Shown: in pieces, positions 36,270 to 48,322 of the stretch | Layout of the letters: every line of letters starts with the position of its first letter | How positions within the stretch are numbered: the first letter of the stretch is position 1 | Assembly: GCA_027422505.1 (NCBI GenBank) | Contig: JAPQWV010000626.1 | Coordinates: 248,001 to 312,000, forward strand | Reading direction: 5' to 3' | DNA from: Craterostigma plantagineum | Taxonomy: Eukaryota > Streptophyta > Magnoliopsida > Lamiales > Linderniaceae | Length of the DNA: 64,000 nucleotides | Notes under the pieces: model-generated | What the model saw: only the letters and a program-made list of their open reading frames with translations | What the model was told of the DNA's origin: nothing | Databases searched by the model: none | Made by a program: the position numbers and the translations under genes

Positions 36270-36355
36270 TTTTGAGGGGGAGTTTTCGATTAAGGGGGAG
36301 CGTCTGATCTTTCCATTTTGAAAAAAAAAGGGGATTTTTAGATTAAGGGGGAGTT
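36270..36355 (+). promoter_or_regulatory. Internal polypurine tracts of Copia-C
   Basis: GAGGGGGAG (near 36275), AAGGGGGAGC (near 36292), AAAAAAAGGGG (near 36328) and AAGGGGGAG (near 36343) lie 90-170 bases after the pol stop and 5.5 kb before the 3' LTR. They copy the terminal tract AAGGGGGAGAT at 41861-41871. Repeated tracts are a Sirevirus trait. Confidence 0.7.
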
Positions 36356-38095
36356 TCTGATTTTGCCTAAATAAATAATAAATAAAAATTTTTTTTTGGA
36401 TTGAAATTTTAAAGTTTGGTCAAATTGAGTCAAAATTGGACTGATTAATTGGACCCAATTTTGACCAAGCCCGCGAAAATTATATCTGGACCCAGCGTTG
36501 ACCAAGCCCATGAATTTCGGCCCATTTACACAAACTTTCGCATGAACAGTGCCTAAAACCCCTAAAACCCCGAAAACCCTTAACGTTATTTACTATCCTA
36601 AAATTCCCATGAAAAAATTCAAAACTTTCGCAACCCCGTTCTTAAAAAATTTCGCAACTCCCCGCATCGATTCGTCGTCAAAACTGCTCTCAAACTGTCG
36701 AAAATCAGCTATTCGGTATGAATGCGCCTCAAACCAGTCAATTTTCGCTAATTTTATCCTGTTTTGCCCCGTATAGATTAAATCTGTTAGGTTACGCCTA
36801 AATTTTCTCGGCTCTAAATCGAATGCTTGCTTCGTTCTTTATGTTTAATATCCCCAAATATGCATTGCCCATTCGATTTCGAGTTGATTGAGTCTAGATT
36901 ATTGCATTTTGGTTGAGATTTGCGTAGGTCTAAGGCTAAATCATTACGTAGTTTCGCACGATATCGCACAGTGTTCTTCACCGCGAAAAAATTCTCAGAA
37001 ATATTGCTTTAAAACGTTAAATTTCACTGCTACAGTGAGCTAAGCCCTGCGAAACTTTATTTTCTCCGAGAAATTTCTTATGTTTAAATTTTTTTCGCTG
37101 CTACAGTGACTAAGAACCTGCGAAATTTTCGCCCGAGAATTCACATGTGTTAAATTTTTTTTTTTTTTTTTTTTTCGCTGCTACAGCATGTTAAGTACCG
37201 CGAAAGTTTATCTGAGAAAATCTTTTTCCTCACGACAAAACTTTCTCTGCTACAGTGAGTTTAGCCCCGCGAAATTCTTAATAACACATCTCCTCATATT
37301 ACATATTTTCGCATCATCACTATTTCGCAACTACAGCGAACAAAATCTTCGCAGTCCACAAAGCTCTTTCATATAACCTGCGAAAATTTCTCAAGACTTG
37401 TCTATGTGATATAACCTGCGAAATTTTCCATACTTGCGAAAATTTTACTATAACCTGCGAAAATTTCTCACGACTTGTCTATGTGATATAACTTGCGAAA
37501 TTTTCCATACTTGCGAAAATTTTACTCTGACTGCGAAAATTTCTCAAGACATATCTTTGTGTTATAACTTGCGAAAATTTCCCAATACATGCGAAACTTG
37601 ACACTGAATGCGAAATTCCATGCTACATGCGAAAATTCCCTTTGAATGCGAAATCTCTTGTATATGCGAAAATTCATATGCAAAATCTCCTAGATATATG
37701 CGAAATTTGACTCAGAATGTGAAAACACTTAAACTTGCGAAAATTTACCTTGTAAGCAAAAATTCATATATGCGAAAATTTCCCTATTTGCATCCTTATA
37801 TGCGAAAATTCTGCTTACATGCGAAATTTCTTTCATACATACGAAATTTTCCAAAAATGCGACAATTTCCTCGACATTTCAACGTGTTATAATCTGCGAA
37901 ATTTTCCCTAACATGCGAAATCTTACACAAATTGCATTTTTTTTTATGACTTTGTGTCTTACCTAGCACATATTCTCATCTCCTATAAACATTTTCGCGA
38001 AAATTTCCCTTATTTGCTTCAAATCTATGTCTTGTTGTATTATTTTCACAACTTAATCTGTACTAACCGTGCTACAATTTCTGTCAAGCACAGAT
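36356..38095 (+). other. Copia-C pol-ORF3 spacer with GCGAAA repeats
   Basis: This is 1.7 kb without a gene. GCGAAA words recur throughout. A module GCTACAG(TGAG)...GCGAAA recurs at about 37029, 37093, 37179, 37249 and 37328. Two copies of a 77-bp unit lie at 37373-37449 and 37450-37526, with a decayed third after it. A poly-T run lies at 37151-37175. The composition is like that of the 5' leader, so this may be the leader of a separate ORF3 RNA. Confidence 0.7.
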
Positions 38096-41000
38096 ATGAC
38101 TGAAAAGGATCAAAGCACGATTGAAGCTCTTGAGGCGGCTGCACTCCAACGGGACATTGCTCGCATCGAACTCAACACACGACTCTATGTTCCACCACCA
38201 GAGCAGAACCAATGAGTCAATGGGCGGCCCTGATTCCCAACAACTTCATGGTGGACCTGCAGAGCTTTCGGTGCGATGCCCCGTCATCGTAGAAATCCTC
38301 AAAGGGCACCCACTTCGCCACGCCTTCACACATGGCGAGCCAGAAGCACAGGTGTACCTTCAACAATTCTGGCACACACTGCAGATAGCGGGACCACTCC
38401 ATCTTGCCAAAAACCTATCCGCCCAAATTGATCAAGAAACGGTGGTCCTCAGTCGCAAAATTGTGCAAGAAGTGCTTCAACTCCCCGTCTACAAACCATA
38501 TGACCCACTACCAACGCACGATCAACTTATAGAAGACATTGACCGACTGGGCTACCAACCAGATACCAAGAAGAAGAAGGGCCCACTTGTCCTTAGTGAA
38601 GTCACCACCCGCAACCTACCTCAACCTTGGCGAACTCTGTACCTGCTGGTGAACAAGTGCTTGTCAGGAAAGCATGCCGGTCAGGACCGCGGAAACCTTC
38701 AGATCCTCACCATCCTAACCGGCATAGCCCATAATCGGAAGTACAACTACACGGACATCATCTGGATGGATCTCGTCGCGATGATCCAACGTCGCGACCG
38801 AGAAGTCGCAAAGGGAGTCACCAACCGCTTCATCCCTTACATGCGGTGGCTCCCAGCCTTCATCCGACACTTCCGCATGCACTCCACCAGCATTCGCATG
38901 CGGCCGGCAGCCGAACACTTCGCCATCCCAACAGTCGAGAAGTTCGCCAAGAAAAACACCCCGGCGAAGGATCGAAACGCGATGATAATTCCGGACGAAG
39001 TTCTCGCCTACGCCGACCAGACAAATCCACACGTCCGTGAATATCGCATATCAACCGCCGCTTTCCGAGAAAGCCCCAGACCACTATCCACTGTCCCTAC
39101 GGAGCAGATCAACCCCACTGCTCCCAACCCCGGGACTAGCCAAAACCCCACCACCACCTCCAAAAAGTCCTCGAGTCGCGCCGCATCCTCTTCCACACGC
39201 GCTCCGAAAAAAACGGTCGCGAGAGGATGACGTAAGCCGCCCCACGGAGCGCCGATCGAAACAAAAGCACGATCGACCTCCTCCGCCACAGATAAACCGA
39301 GCCGAACCAGTAGGTACAGGAGGTGATGTGTTCACCTCCCGAGTAGAAGTCGTGGCATCTGGCTCAACCACGCAAACTACCCCACCAACCCACTTATCTT
39401 CCTCTCTACAGGAAGATATTTCATTCCACGAGGAGCCACGTATACCATCGACATCCCACTTGGAGATAGTCGATGTTGAAACAAGCAGTCCCTCGCCTCA
39501 GACTGCATCCTCTTCATGCACCTCGAGTCTAGTGCCCTCACTTCCCATAATTTCATCCGTTTCTAAGACACATACAACTTCCACCGCACCATAGAGTCTT
39601 CGTGACTCTGTCAGAACGCTCGGTGATGTCTCTGTGACTGAGAGCGGAAGACCTAGCACGGCCAACATCACAACAACCGTGAGCCTAGGCCATCATACGA
39701 TTGAGTCTGTCTCATCGGTGATGCCAACGGGAAGTCTGAGTGGCCCCGTCTTTTCCCGACCTGTGCAAACGGGCGGCCGATCGGCGATCTTCTCCGATTC
39801 GATGACAGTTGGACATCTTCGTAATTCCAACTTGTTAGATTTACCCCGATTCATCACCGAGACCGCGCTAGAGTCATGTCTTCAAGAGTTTGCAAAGACT
39901 CTTGAGGCGTCGATTCTCGACAAAGTTTACGCGCGTCTCGATGCGTCCACCGCCGACAAAGGAAAAGGTGTGGCCCCGGAGACGCCACCACCGACTCAAG
40001 ATGTGGACGCTGAAGCCATTCTCTCTGCCATTTCAGCGAAGGAGCTCTTCTACCTCCTACGAGCAAGATTCGAGTCGATGACGGAACTCGACGACGAGGA
40101 AGGGCAGATGAAGAGAATGATGACTCAGCCCTTGACTTGCCGCGCTCAGGGCGAGTCCAGCGGGATCAGGCGCGACGATCAAGACGATGATCAAGATCGC
40201 CACGAGGGGGAGAATAGGCCGCAAGCCTCACAAACACAAGGGCCCATACAATCGACGCCGCCCTCCTCCTCTGCACCTGAAACAACGCCCGCCGTAACAG
40301 AAACCTCACGCCCCACTAGCCAAAAATCCCACCCTATTTACCCTGAGCCACTGCCAAATCACCCTCACCACCATCCACCACCGTCTCCGAAACTCTAATC
40401 GTCACATCGACATTAGAGACCACCTCTATACCTTCTCCACCCACCATTTCAGAACCTCTGACTGTCACATCGACGTTAGAGGTCACCACCACATCTACAC
40501 CACCCGTCACTCAAATCATCCTCGCCAAAACCATCACCTCAACCGAACCACCAGAATCTCCACCAATTCCATCCCCACAATCCACAAACTCCTCCGACGC
40601 TACACCCTCGCCACCACATAGCCATACCCCTCTCAACATCGATTCCAACCCGGCTTCCGAGGATGTCTACTGCGCACAGAACAAGATCGAAGCCTACATC
40701 TTCAACGATGAATGGCTATACACGCCCGCCGATGCAGTAGCAGCTAGGAAGTTGGTAGAAAATGCTCGACGTCTGCTCATGGAGGCCTCGTTAACGCTGA
40801 TCAACACCGCAGACGACGAGAACGGAGAAGAATACGACGCGGAACCGGCCGAGCTCGAGAACATCCTACAATTCCAAGCGCAGCAAACTGAGGCCCCTGC
40901 TGCTCAAACGGATGTACCCACGGTGAATACATCGGAAGCACCGTGGGAAAATAAAAAGATCACCGCACCATTCTAAGAAGAGATCAGGAAGAGGATCTGG

Positions 41001-41813
41001 CGACGCAAGGAGCAGATCATCACCATCTTCGACGAGTATGAGCTGATGAACATCCAAAGTTGGAGCGAGAGAAAGAAGCAACTCTATCGATGGAGCCTTC
41101 TGTGCCACAAAAGCTCAAATAGGACGCTATCCGATGAGGAAAACATCGCTCAGGAAATGAGTCGGGCCCCCATCTGCAAAGTCACTGACCTCCGCCAAGA
41201 GTCCAAAGGACCTGTCCGTTACCCAGTATTCACGGTAATGAGGCAGGATGAGAGCTACTGTGAAGTCAGTGAGGCGGACTTCAAGTTTCTGCGCCTGGGC
41301 GACCTGTACAGCATGGTGGAATCCATGAAGCAGTTCAGACTCGTCCTCAGAAGTTCTGGACATCTCGTACGTGCTGAACCGGTCACCATGGGATATGTGG
41401 CTATCAAACGCCACATGCTCCGACAGGTCAGATTCTTCGCCACCCACGATCTGCAGATGGCGGTGGAGCACAATCTGAAGAAGGTGAATCTGACTCGCCC
41501 ATCTTTCAAGAACGCGGACGACTACCGAGAAGGCGATGTGATCGACGGAGACGATCCGGCGGTCGCCTACTCGAACTATAAGGGAAAGATGAGGATGCTG
41601 CGCTGCTCTGAAGTGGCAAAGTTCTCGGATGGAACGCTCACCATCATCCAAGACAAACTAATGAAGATCTGCCGCATACTTTCAGAAGAAGATCCTCTAT
41701 GCCGATCCAAGTTCGCGAAGCTCATTGACGCTATAGCTAATCGATTGGTACTTCGAAGGAACCTCCGCGCCTTCGAGTTCAAGCTAGGGCTTCGCGACAC
41801 ACTCACACGCTAA
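38096..41813 (+). pseudogene. Copia-C ORF3 (envelope-like position), broken by frameshifts and stops
   Basis: The likely start is the ATG at 38096 (MTEKDQSTIEALEAAALQRD). A frameshift before about 38215 moves coding to the frame of 38121-39230. That piece has a conserved domain (GEPEAQVYLQQFWHTLQI, DQETVVLSRKIVQEVLQLPV, WRTLYLLVNKCLSGK, LTGIAHNRKYNYTDIIW, FIPYMRWLPAFI) found in ORF3 proteins of asterid Sirevirus-like elements as I recall them. Near 39100-39230 coding shifts again to a Pro/Ser/Thr-rich stretch with a TAG at 39592-39594. Near 40400 it returns to the first frame, with a TAA at 40974-40976, and ends with a second conserved part (41046-41813; YKGKMRMLRCSEVAKFSDGTL). I see no membrane segment. 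The role is unknown. Confidence 0.78.
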
Positions 41814-41860
41814 TCCACCACCGCTACGCTCAAGATCCAAGACTCCCAACAATTGACACA

Positions 41861-41871
41861 AAGGGGGAGAT
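41861..41871 (+). promoter_or_regulatory. Terminal polypurine tract of Copia-C
   Basis: AAGGGGGAGAT lies immediately before the 3' LTR (TGTTAGG at 41872), as required for plus-strand priming. Confidence 0.93.
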
Positions 41872-42166
41872 TGTTAGGATATTTAATTAATTGTGTCAAT
41901 AGTTTAAGTCTTGGGATTAATTTTGTATTTATCTTTAGCTTGGGCTTTAGACTAGATTGTAATTAATTGATATTTAGTGATTGGGCCTTAATATACCTAG
42001 GGTTAATGTGGTATATAAGGTATTACCAACTCACTTTTGAAAGTAATCAAAGATCAAAGGCTTATCCAAAATTTTCACATACTACACACACTCAAAGGTG
42101 AGAATACTCCCTTTTCATTCCATCAAAGCCTCTTTGATTCCTTGTTTGGTGCATTCGGGACCAACA
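41872..42166 (+). repeat. Copia-C 3' LTR (295 bp)
   Basis: It is identical to the 5' LTR except at two positions. It is followed by the CAAGT duplication at 42167-42171. Confidence 0.96.
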
Positions 42167-42751
42167 CAAGTCCTTTGCTTCGTAGTTGGCGGTCACTTTG
42201 GGATTCCATTCTCTAGGAAGAGATCTCAGGATTTTTCGCACCTTCTCACCATCTTCTATTTTCTTTCCCAACGAGAACATTTGATTAATGATGTTCATGA
42301 ATCTGGCATACATGTGGCTTATGGTCTCGTTGTCCTCCATCTTGAACAGCTCGTATTGGTGAGTCAAGAGGGCTATCCTTTCTTGTACAACTCGAGTGGT
42401 TCCTTCATGTGTGACTTGAAGCATGTCCCACATATTTTTGGCAGATTCGCATGAGCTCACACGATTGTACTCTTCTCTTGTGAGTGCGCAAGCTACCATG
42501 TTCTTAGCTTTGGCATTTAGAGAGATTCCTCGCTTGTCTGTTATATTGTAATCAGGGCCTTTCTTTGGAGTTCCATCTTCGTTTTTGGGAATGTAAGGTC
42601 CTGTTGCGATGATATCCCACAGGTCGTAGTCTGTAGCGATCAGGAATTCCTTCATGCGATTTTTCCATATGGCGTAGTTTGTCCCGTCGAAGAGTGGTGG
42701 CCTGGAACGGGATTGTCCCTCTGCAAAAACATCAAAACTCGAAGAAGCCAT
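42167..42751 (-). pseudogene. Copia-B gag, N-terminal part
   Basis: The ATG at 42751 opens a UBN2-type capsid domain with SRPPLFDGTNYAIWKNRM, LWDIIATGPYIPK, GISLNAKAKNMVACAL, AKNMWDMLQVTHEGT, FKMEDNETISHMYARF and ILRSLPREWNPKVTA. It is open up to the Copia-C insertion, where about 195 codons of gag end at EAKDL. The remainder resumes at 28272. The start ATG lies 58 bases inside the primer-binding site, an unusually short leader compared with the leaders over 1 kb in Copia-L and Copia-C. Confidence 0.92.
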
Positions 42752-42809
42752 TAGATCTTTAACTCAGGCTTGTTAGGCCCGTCGTTTGAGTAACCCCTCT
42801 GATACCAAA
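42752..42809 (-). promoter_or_regulatory. Copia-B primer-binding site and short leader
   Basis: On the minus strand, TTTGGTATCAGAGGGG follows the LTR end directly (42809-42794) and pairs with initiator Met-tRNA over TGGTATCAGAG. About 40 bases then lead to the gag ATG. Confidence 0.9.
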
Positions 42810-44485
42810 TGAAGATATAAATGTGCCTAAGAGGGGGGGGAATTAGGCCTATAGAAATTTTTGCTTCTTTTCACAAATACCAAGTGTGGTGACTTAGATA
42901 TGCCTACTAATGTTTGTGACGAGTATGCCTGATATATCCTAGTAACGTCGGATGTGCGTCGGGTCTGTCTCACAGCGATAAAGAAATAACTGAAAAGTAA
43001 ATGCGAGACAGGATTTTTATTGAGGTTATATCCCCAACTGGGGTTTACTCCTCTCCTTGGGATTTGCTTCCCAAGAGTTTAACCAATCTCTATAATGCAC
43101 CGTAGCTGGATACAAAATTGATTGGTTAGCCCAATACACAACCGAAACAAGTCAAACACTAGCTACAACTAGGTTACCACACGTCGAGTTTCGTTCCTCG
43201 GAATCTCCTTGATCCCGATAGACACAGCTCGCTACCGAAGGGCCCCTGGACTTGTCCTTCCCTTCACGTGTGCGTAAACGTTGACCTTGCCTCCTTGGTA
43301 TTGCTCACGTCCGAAGACAACACGTCCGTAGACAGAATATATGGCAGGGGATGACGGAATTGTCAGATAAATCACTCGATCAGTGATGGATATGCCGGTT
43401 AACGCTCAGGTGGGCAGAAAGCTATCACAAGTGGGAACTCAGGAATCTCTTAGTATGTTTCTGCTCAAGAATCTTACCTAGGCTTATATTCGCAAATTCT
43501 AAGTGCTTCGAAAGTATGAAGTGCACCTCATATATAATCTTTTTCAAATAGCACTTCACATGGAAAATTATATCAAACAATAATTACCTAATCAAGCATA
43601 GTTTCCATGCAATCATACCATATAAATCATGCTCTTAACAAATCATCACAACGGTCATATAGCATATTTAAGCATGATTACATTCCATATAGAAAGTTCA
43701 ATTTCGTTCTCAAGCATATTCAAGCATTTCGCATATAACTACCATATCAGAACTTTCCATAAGAGATTCCCTGCTATCTGTTTCTAGAACGAGTCAGTCC
43801 AGATTTTCTTTCCAAGTATAGCACATAAGACAGCATCACATCAGCACGTTTTCCATGTATAATTCATAGTATAATTACCATGTTTAGCACACAAATCATA
43901 TAAGAAAATATTTTAAAACGATTTATCAATCATACCCAACCTTTCCTTATTCAGAGATCACATCCGTTTATAGCATATAACACCTTATCCAAAAATTCAA
44001 TCAAATCACATCTTTCCTAAATATAATATTCCAATCAACATAAGGAAAGATATCAATTTAATATTGCACATTAAATTCAGTGTAAAGCATGCAAAGAATC
44101 GCATAAGTGATTTTCGTCCAGGAATAGACTAGTATCAACGGATATATCACTTTCCATATATAAACAGCATATTTTCAATATATAGCTCAGTAGGATATCT
44201 CATGCATTATTTCCATATATAGCACAGTACGATATATCCTATCTCATGGACTGTCTATAACATGCGATCACTTAGTTCCATCAAATCATCACAGAATCAC
44301 ACGCACTTCAAATATTCAACACTTAATCGATTCTATAGCTCATAAACAATGCATGGTTGAATATTATCATGAACTTAGACATTTTATTTGTCCCAAATCG
44401 AATTGCTTGATTTATAGACCTAACGTCTTTACAATTACATCGTTCATCAAAACTTTCTAACATATACGGACCAAAAAGGTCAACA
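42810..44485 (-). repeat. Copia-B 5' LTR (1676 bp)
   Basis: The ends are TGAAGATATAAATG (42810) and GGTCAACA (44485), followed by ATTGG (44486-44490). It nearly equals the solo LTR at 12562-14241. A homopolymer G run near 42832 is shorter than in the solo LTR. A minus-strand TATATATGAGG near 43531 is a candidate TATA box. Confidence 0.92.
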
Positions 44486-45406
44486 ATTGGGAAGTCAGCA
44501 TCGGTTGTTTGGCCAGAGCATTGTTAGGTCTCGCATTTGGCCTTTGTTCCCATCTGGGTTCATTCGGCCTCCCGCGGTTTGGCTGATTAGGAGCATGGAT
44601 GACCAATTGTTTCTTTTCGTTGCCTTCGCGACCGTATTGTCCCTGCTCCATCTCTCTCTTGCTTCTCGATCTTTAGATAGCCTCGCCTCGGCTTCTTCGG
44701 CCACCAAAGCTCATTCGGCAGCCTTAGCATAGGTCATATCTGGAGATCTCGTTACCGCGACATCTCGGTACAGTTCAGACTTCAGGCCGATTAGAAAACG
44801 TCCCACTTCAAGGTTGTCCGTCGCTACTACGTGGGGAGCAAAGCGAGAAAGTTGCTCAAATTTGCGGATGTACTCCGCAATAGACATCCCGTCCTGACGT
44901 AGATTGATGAATTCCTCCATTTTCGTGTCACGGGCAGAGATGCTAAAGTACTTTTCCTTGAAGAGCTCCTTAAAGCGCTCCCATGTCATCGTATTTGGAT
45001 TTTCCATCGATGTGATGGTATGCCACCAGTATCCGACATTTCCCCGGAGTTGAAAGGCATCACACAGAACTTTCTCCTCTTCGGGAGTTCGGCTATATTG
45101 GAACGTGGATTCAATAGTCCTAAGCCATTCACCCGCTGCAATTGGATCTATAGTGCCTTCGAAAATGGGAGGATCGAGTTTACGGAACCTATGCCCGATG
45201 ATTTCGGTTCTATCGATCTGGGGCGACGTATGTCGCTCCGACGAATTTTGCTTGCGGATCAGGGCATTAATTTGTTCGGATTGGAGCCGAACAAGATCTG
45301 CAAGCTGGGAAATTGTACGATTCGAGTTCTGCTCATCGGGACTGGATTCCCGCTCCTCATTGTCTCGGCTTGGTTCGTCATTAAACTCACTCCTAGCTCG
45401 TACCAT
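44486..45406 (-). pseudogene. Gypsy internal D: gag 5' part, interrupted by Copia-B
   Basis: The ATG at 45406 opens 231 codons with the same Retrotrans_gag domain as in the other copies (GYWWHTI, FKELFKEKYF, YIRKFEQLSRFAPH), ending at the shared TGA at 44711-44713. The frame after it (VAEEAEARLSKDREA) has a one-base deletion near 44661 and shifts. The gag then stops at the Copia-B insertion, at the same base as in internal A. The zinc-knuckle half is missing because the adjoining DNA was deleted together with the outer end of the Copia-B 3' LTR. The primer-binding site is 45544-45555. Confidence 0.87.
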
Positions 45407-45555
45407 TATCCTACTAACTATAACAAAATATCACATTAGCACATAAGAATCATCACAAAGACATAAACACTTACAGACAAGGCTGGGCTTCCATGCTTTT
45501 GAACGGTTGTACGTGGACAGTCTACAGAATCTATATCCTAAGCTCTGATACCACC

Positions 45556-47775
45556 TGTGACGACCCTCACCTTCTAATCGCTAATTAGCGACAAATCGCG
45601 TCGGGTTTAGCAGCGAAAGCCGCGGAGGACCCATTTTACAAAAACATTTGTTTACACAAAATGTTAATACGAACGGGCCGCTGGCCCAAAACACCCTATC
45701 ACTCGCCCACAGGTCGTCATCCATGTACAACCCCGCCCTCAAAAGCCCATGGAAGCTCCGATAGCTAGCCTCCACCGTCGATTACCTACAACACGTAAAC
45801 ACTGAGCTATTGCCCAGTAGGTGCAATAATGCATGCACGTGTGACTTACTCACGTTCACTCACCCCCAATCATCACCAATGCAATGCCACTCACTATCAC
45901 TCGTCACAACCGGGATACACTCACCACCTCACAACGGGCCCTGGGCTTCATACTGTGCACCATCACGCAAAATCACTACCACGACCACGAACACAACCAC
46001 AACACGATCACAACACTACGGCAGTGGCCTACACTGAGCAGCCTCCCTAAGCCATATCAGGTCACTCTCTCAGGTCGCCTCTTCGAAAGCCCTAGAGAAA
46101 GCTATTCCACCGTTTTCGTGCCCAATGCGGTGCCCACGCTGGGTCGCACCCTCCAGGTCGCCTCCTCCCGCATACGACAGCGTGGCCTACACTAGATAGC
46201 CTACTTGGGGATGTCCCAAGTCGCTCTTGTCTAGGTTGCTCTCAGTCTGCCGCATAATGTCCAACGGGCCAATGGCTCACCGTCACAGGCGCTGATGCAC
46301 AGCAGATGCCCACACTCACATGACTCCTCTACGGGTTGACAGCCAATATCGGCTACACGCTCAAAGGTACAATACAGTAACACCGTTCCACCACGGCTCC
46401 GTGAAATGACATGTAATGCACATGCAGGCATTTACGTGATAATACATGAAGCTTGATGCCACATGAAATGAACATAAAATACGTAAAACACATAATTCAT
46501 CGAAGCACATAAAATCATATAAATATCACATTGGTGTTTACGCATTGTAGATGGATATTCCACCTACCTGTCCTCCGAATACAATCAGTCGATAATCCTG
46601 GTGAATTCCCTATAGTTCGAATCTTTGAGCACAAAATATTGTTATATTAGTATATTACTAAGTCACCTAATTTTGAAATTTTCAAACCCTAAATACCGAA
46701 AACAATCATAGAAATAGAAAAACCCTAAAATACCACAAAGTTAATAATACCGAAAATTTTATCATTACCTAAAACATGTGAAATGGCGAAATCCTCTTAT
46801 GAAATAATATATCGAATAGTTAGTAATGAACCGGAATCTTTGGGAAATATTATAATACCAAAAATATTATAGAGTTCACGAAGACTTCACTTAGATACCA
46901 CTTAAGTAACTTTTGTGGTATAGAATAGCAAGGTTACGAAAAATTTTATGTAGTTGTATAGAAACTTTCTTGGCACATGCTAACACAATATAATTAATAA
47001 TATCTCTCACGAAAACTTCCAAGACTTGTAAACACTTACTCACTTGAGATTAATTTAAACCTAGAAACATACAAATGCCGAAAGATTTTGATTGCCGAGA
47101 TCTTTCATCCATTAAACACCTAATTACTGACTATATTATATGTACCAATCATGAAAACTATCCTATGCTCAATAACTAAATTATTGCTTGATCTCAAACA
47201 CCAAGAAACTTAGTGCCGGAAAGATTTTCTAAAGAAGTTGAAACCCTAGTTGCCGAAACTTTAAAAATTCACTACTGTCCTTATATCGAAACCCTCAAGA
47301 TACCAAATTAAATTTACCATCATACCTATCTTGGAAACTTATTTTCATTCCAGAAAATGGTACACACTAAGCTTGAACTCTCATTTATATTTCATACATC
47401 GAAAACTTCTCAGCCTCACATAATTGGAATAGTTCTTATCCAGACACCCTATATTCGAAAGATAATATTAGATATTAAACCCATATGAACAATCCGAAAA
47501 CCCTAAAATTTTCTATAAGTATTCTTAGGCCAAAAACTTCACTCTTGTGGCTGTTTCACAAATCAGGGGATTTATTCTAATCACATAATTCACGAAAAAT
47601 CTATTCTAGCCACACATGAAAATCACGTTAGTCTTTGGAACATAAAAAATATAATAAACAAAGTACTTAATAAATTTCATACCTTAGTTGGAGTTTTAGT
47701 TTTTGTTAAATGCTCAAGGTCGTGTTTTAGCATTTACCTTCATATGGGTTTTCTTGTTCAACTTTTAAGGTTTAG

Positions 47776-47838
<63 letters not shown>

Positions 47839-48322
47839 TCGAACTTAGCAAGTGAGTCGACTAGGTGGTGAATGTTGGTGACGTGATTTGCCTTTAGGTT
47901 AAGCAAACTATCATTACTCACTTCTTAAAATAACTTTAAGGCTTCCACGTGTGTTCCAAAACATTTGATTTGATGGATAACTAAAATTATATCTATAGGG
48001 TTATATTTTATCAATTCTATGATGGCTTTGTATGAAAATTTTATTCTCAAAGGCAAGGTATATCACGAAACTTCTTAACTTAATATTTATCTCCTTAGGA
48101 TTAAGCAACCCAGTTAAATATTTAATTTGGGCCTTATGTTTCTAACAATTCTAAAAAGATTTTGGTCATATTTTTAATCAAGCTCAATATTTTATTATCT
48201 TAGTTTCATCCGAATTTTCGTTCATAAATATTTCTTCAGGAAATTTTATTCCCAACATTTTCTTCGCTAATTATCTTGAAATTTCCTATCGTAATCCCGC
48301 TTCAAAATTTGCGGGTATTACA
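45556..48322 (-). repeat. Gypsy LTR4 (2767 bp)
   Basis: This is the close partner of LTR2. The 34-bp extra stretch is at 46085-46118, and both have TTTTGAAATT and ATTAAATTTACC. Specific to LTR4 are loss of about 30 bp after CCCACGCTGG (46141) and a very long (TA)29 run (47777-47834). The purine tract of internal E is at 48323-48340. Confidence 0.92.

Larger units (their letters stand above)
28273..42166 (+). mobile_element. Copia-C: 13.9-kb Sirevirus-like Copia element with decayed ORF3
   Basis: This insertion is structurally complete: two 295-bp LTRs differing at 2 positions, TSD CAAGT on both sides, primer-binding site, 1.3-kb leader, gag, pol, internal purine tracts, 1.7-kb spacer, ORF3 and a terminal purine tract. 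Gag has the same architecture as Copia-L. It is large for a Copia element because of the gag extension, the repeat-rich leader and spacer, and the 3.7-kb ORF3. LTR similarity marks it as the youngest insertion here. One nonsense codon in gag, one frameshift in pol and several breaks in ORF3 mean that it is probably not autonomous. Confidence 0.95.
19771..44485 (-). mobile_element. Copia-B: Sirevirus-type Copia element with ORF3, interrupted by Copia-C
   Basis: In minus-strand order the element has a 5' LTR (44485-42810), primer-binding site, gag (42751-42167, then 28272-27009), pol (27081-23985), ORF3 (23444-21906), several purine tracts and a 3' LTR truncated at its outer end (21212-19771). 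Hallmarks of the Sirevirus lineage are two zinc knuckles in gag, an extra ORF 3' of pol and repeated polypurine tracts. Without Copia-C it measures about 10.8 kb. ATTGG (44486-44490) is the right target duplication. The left one was lost in the deletion that fused its LTR to gypsy LTR3. Confidence 0.9.
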
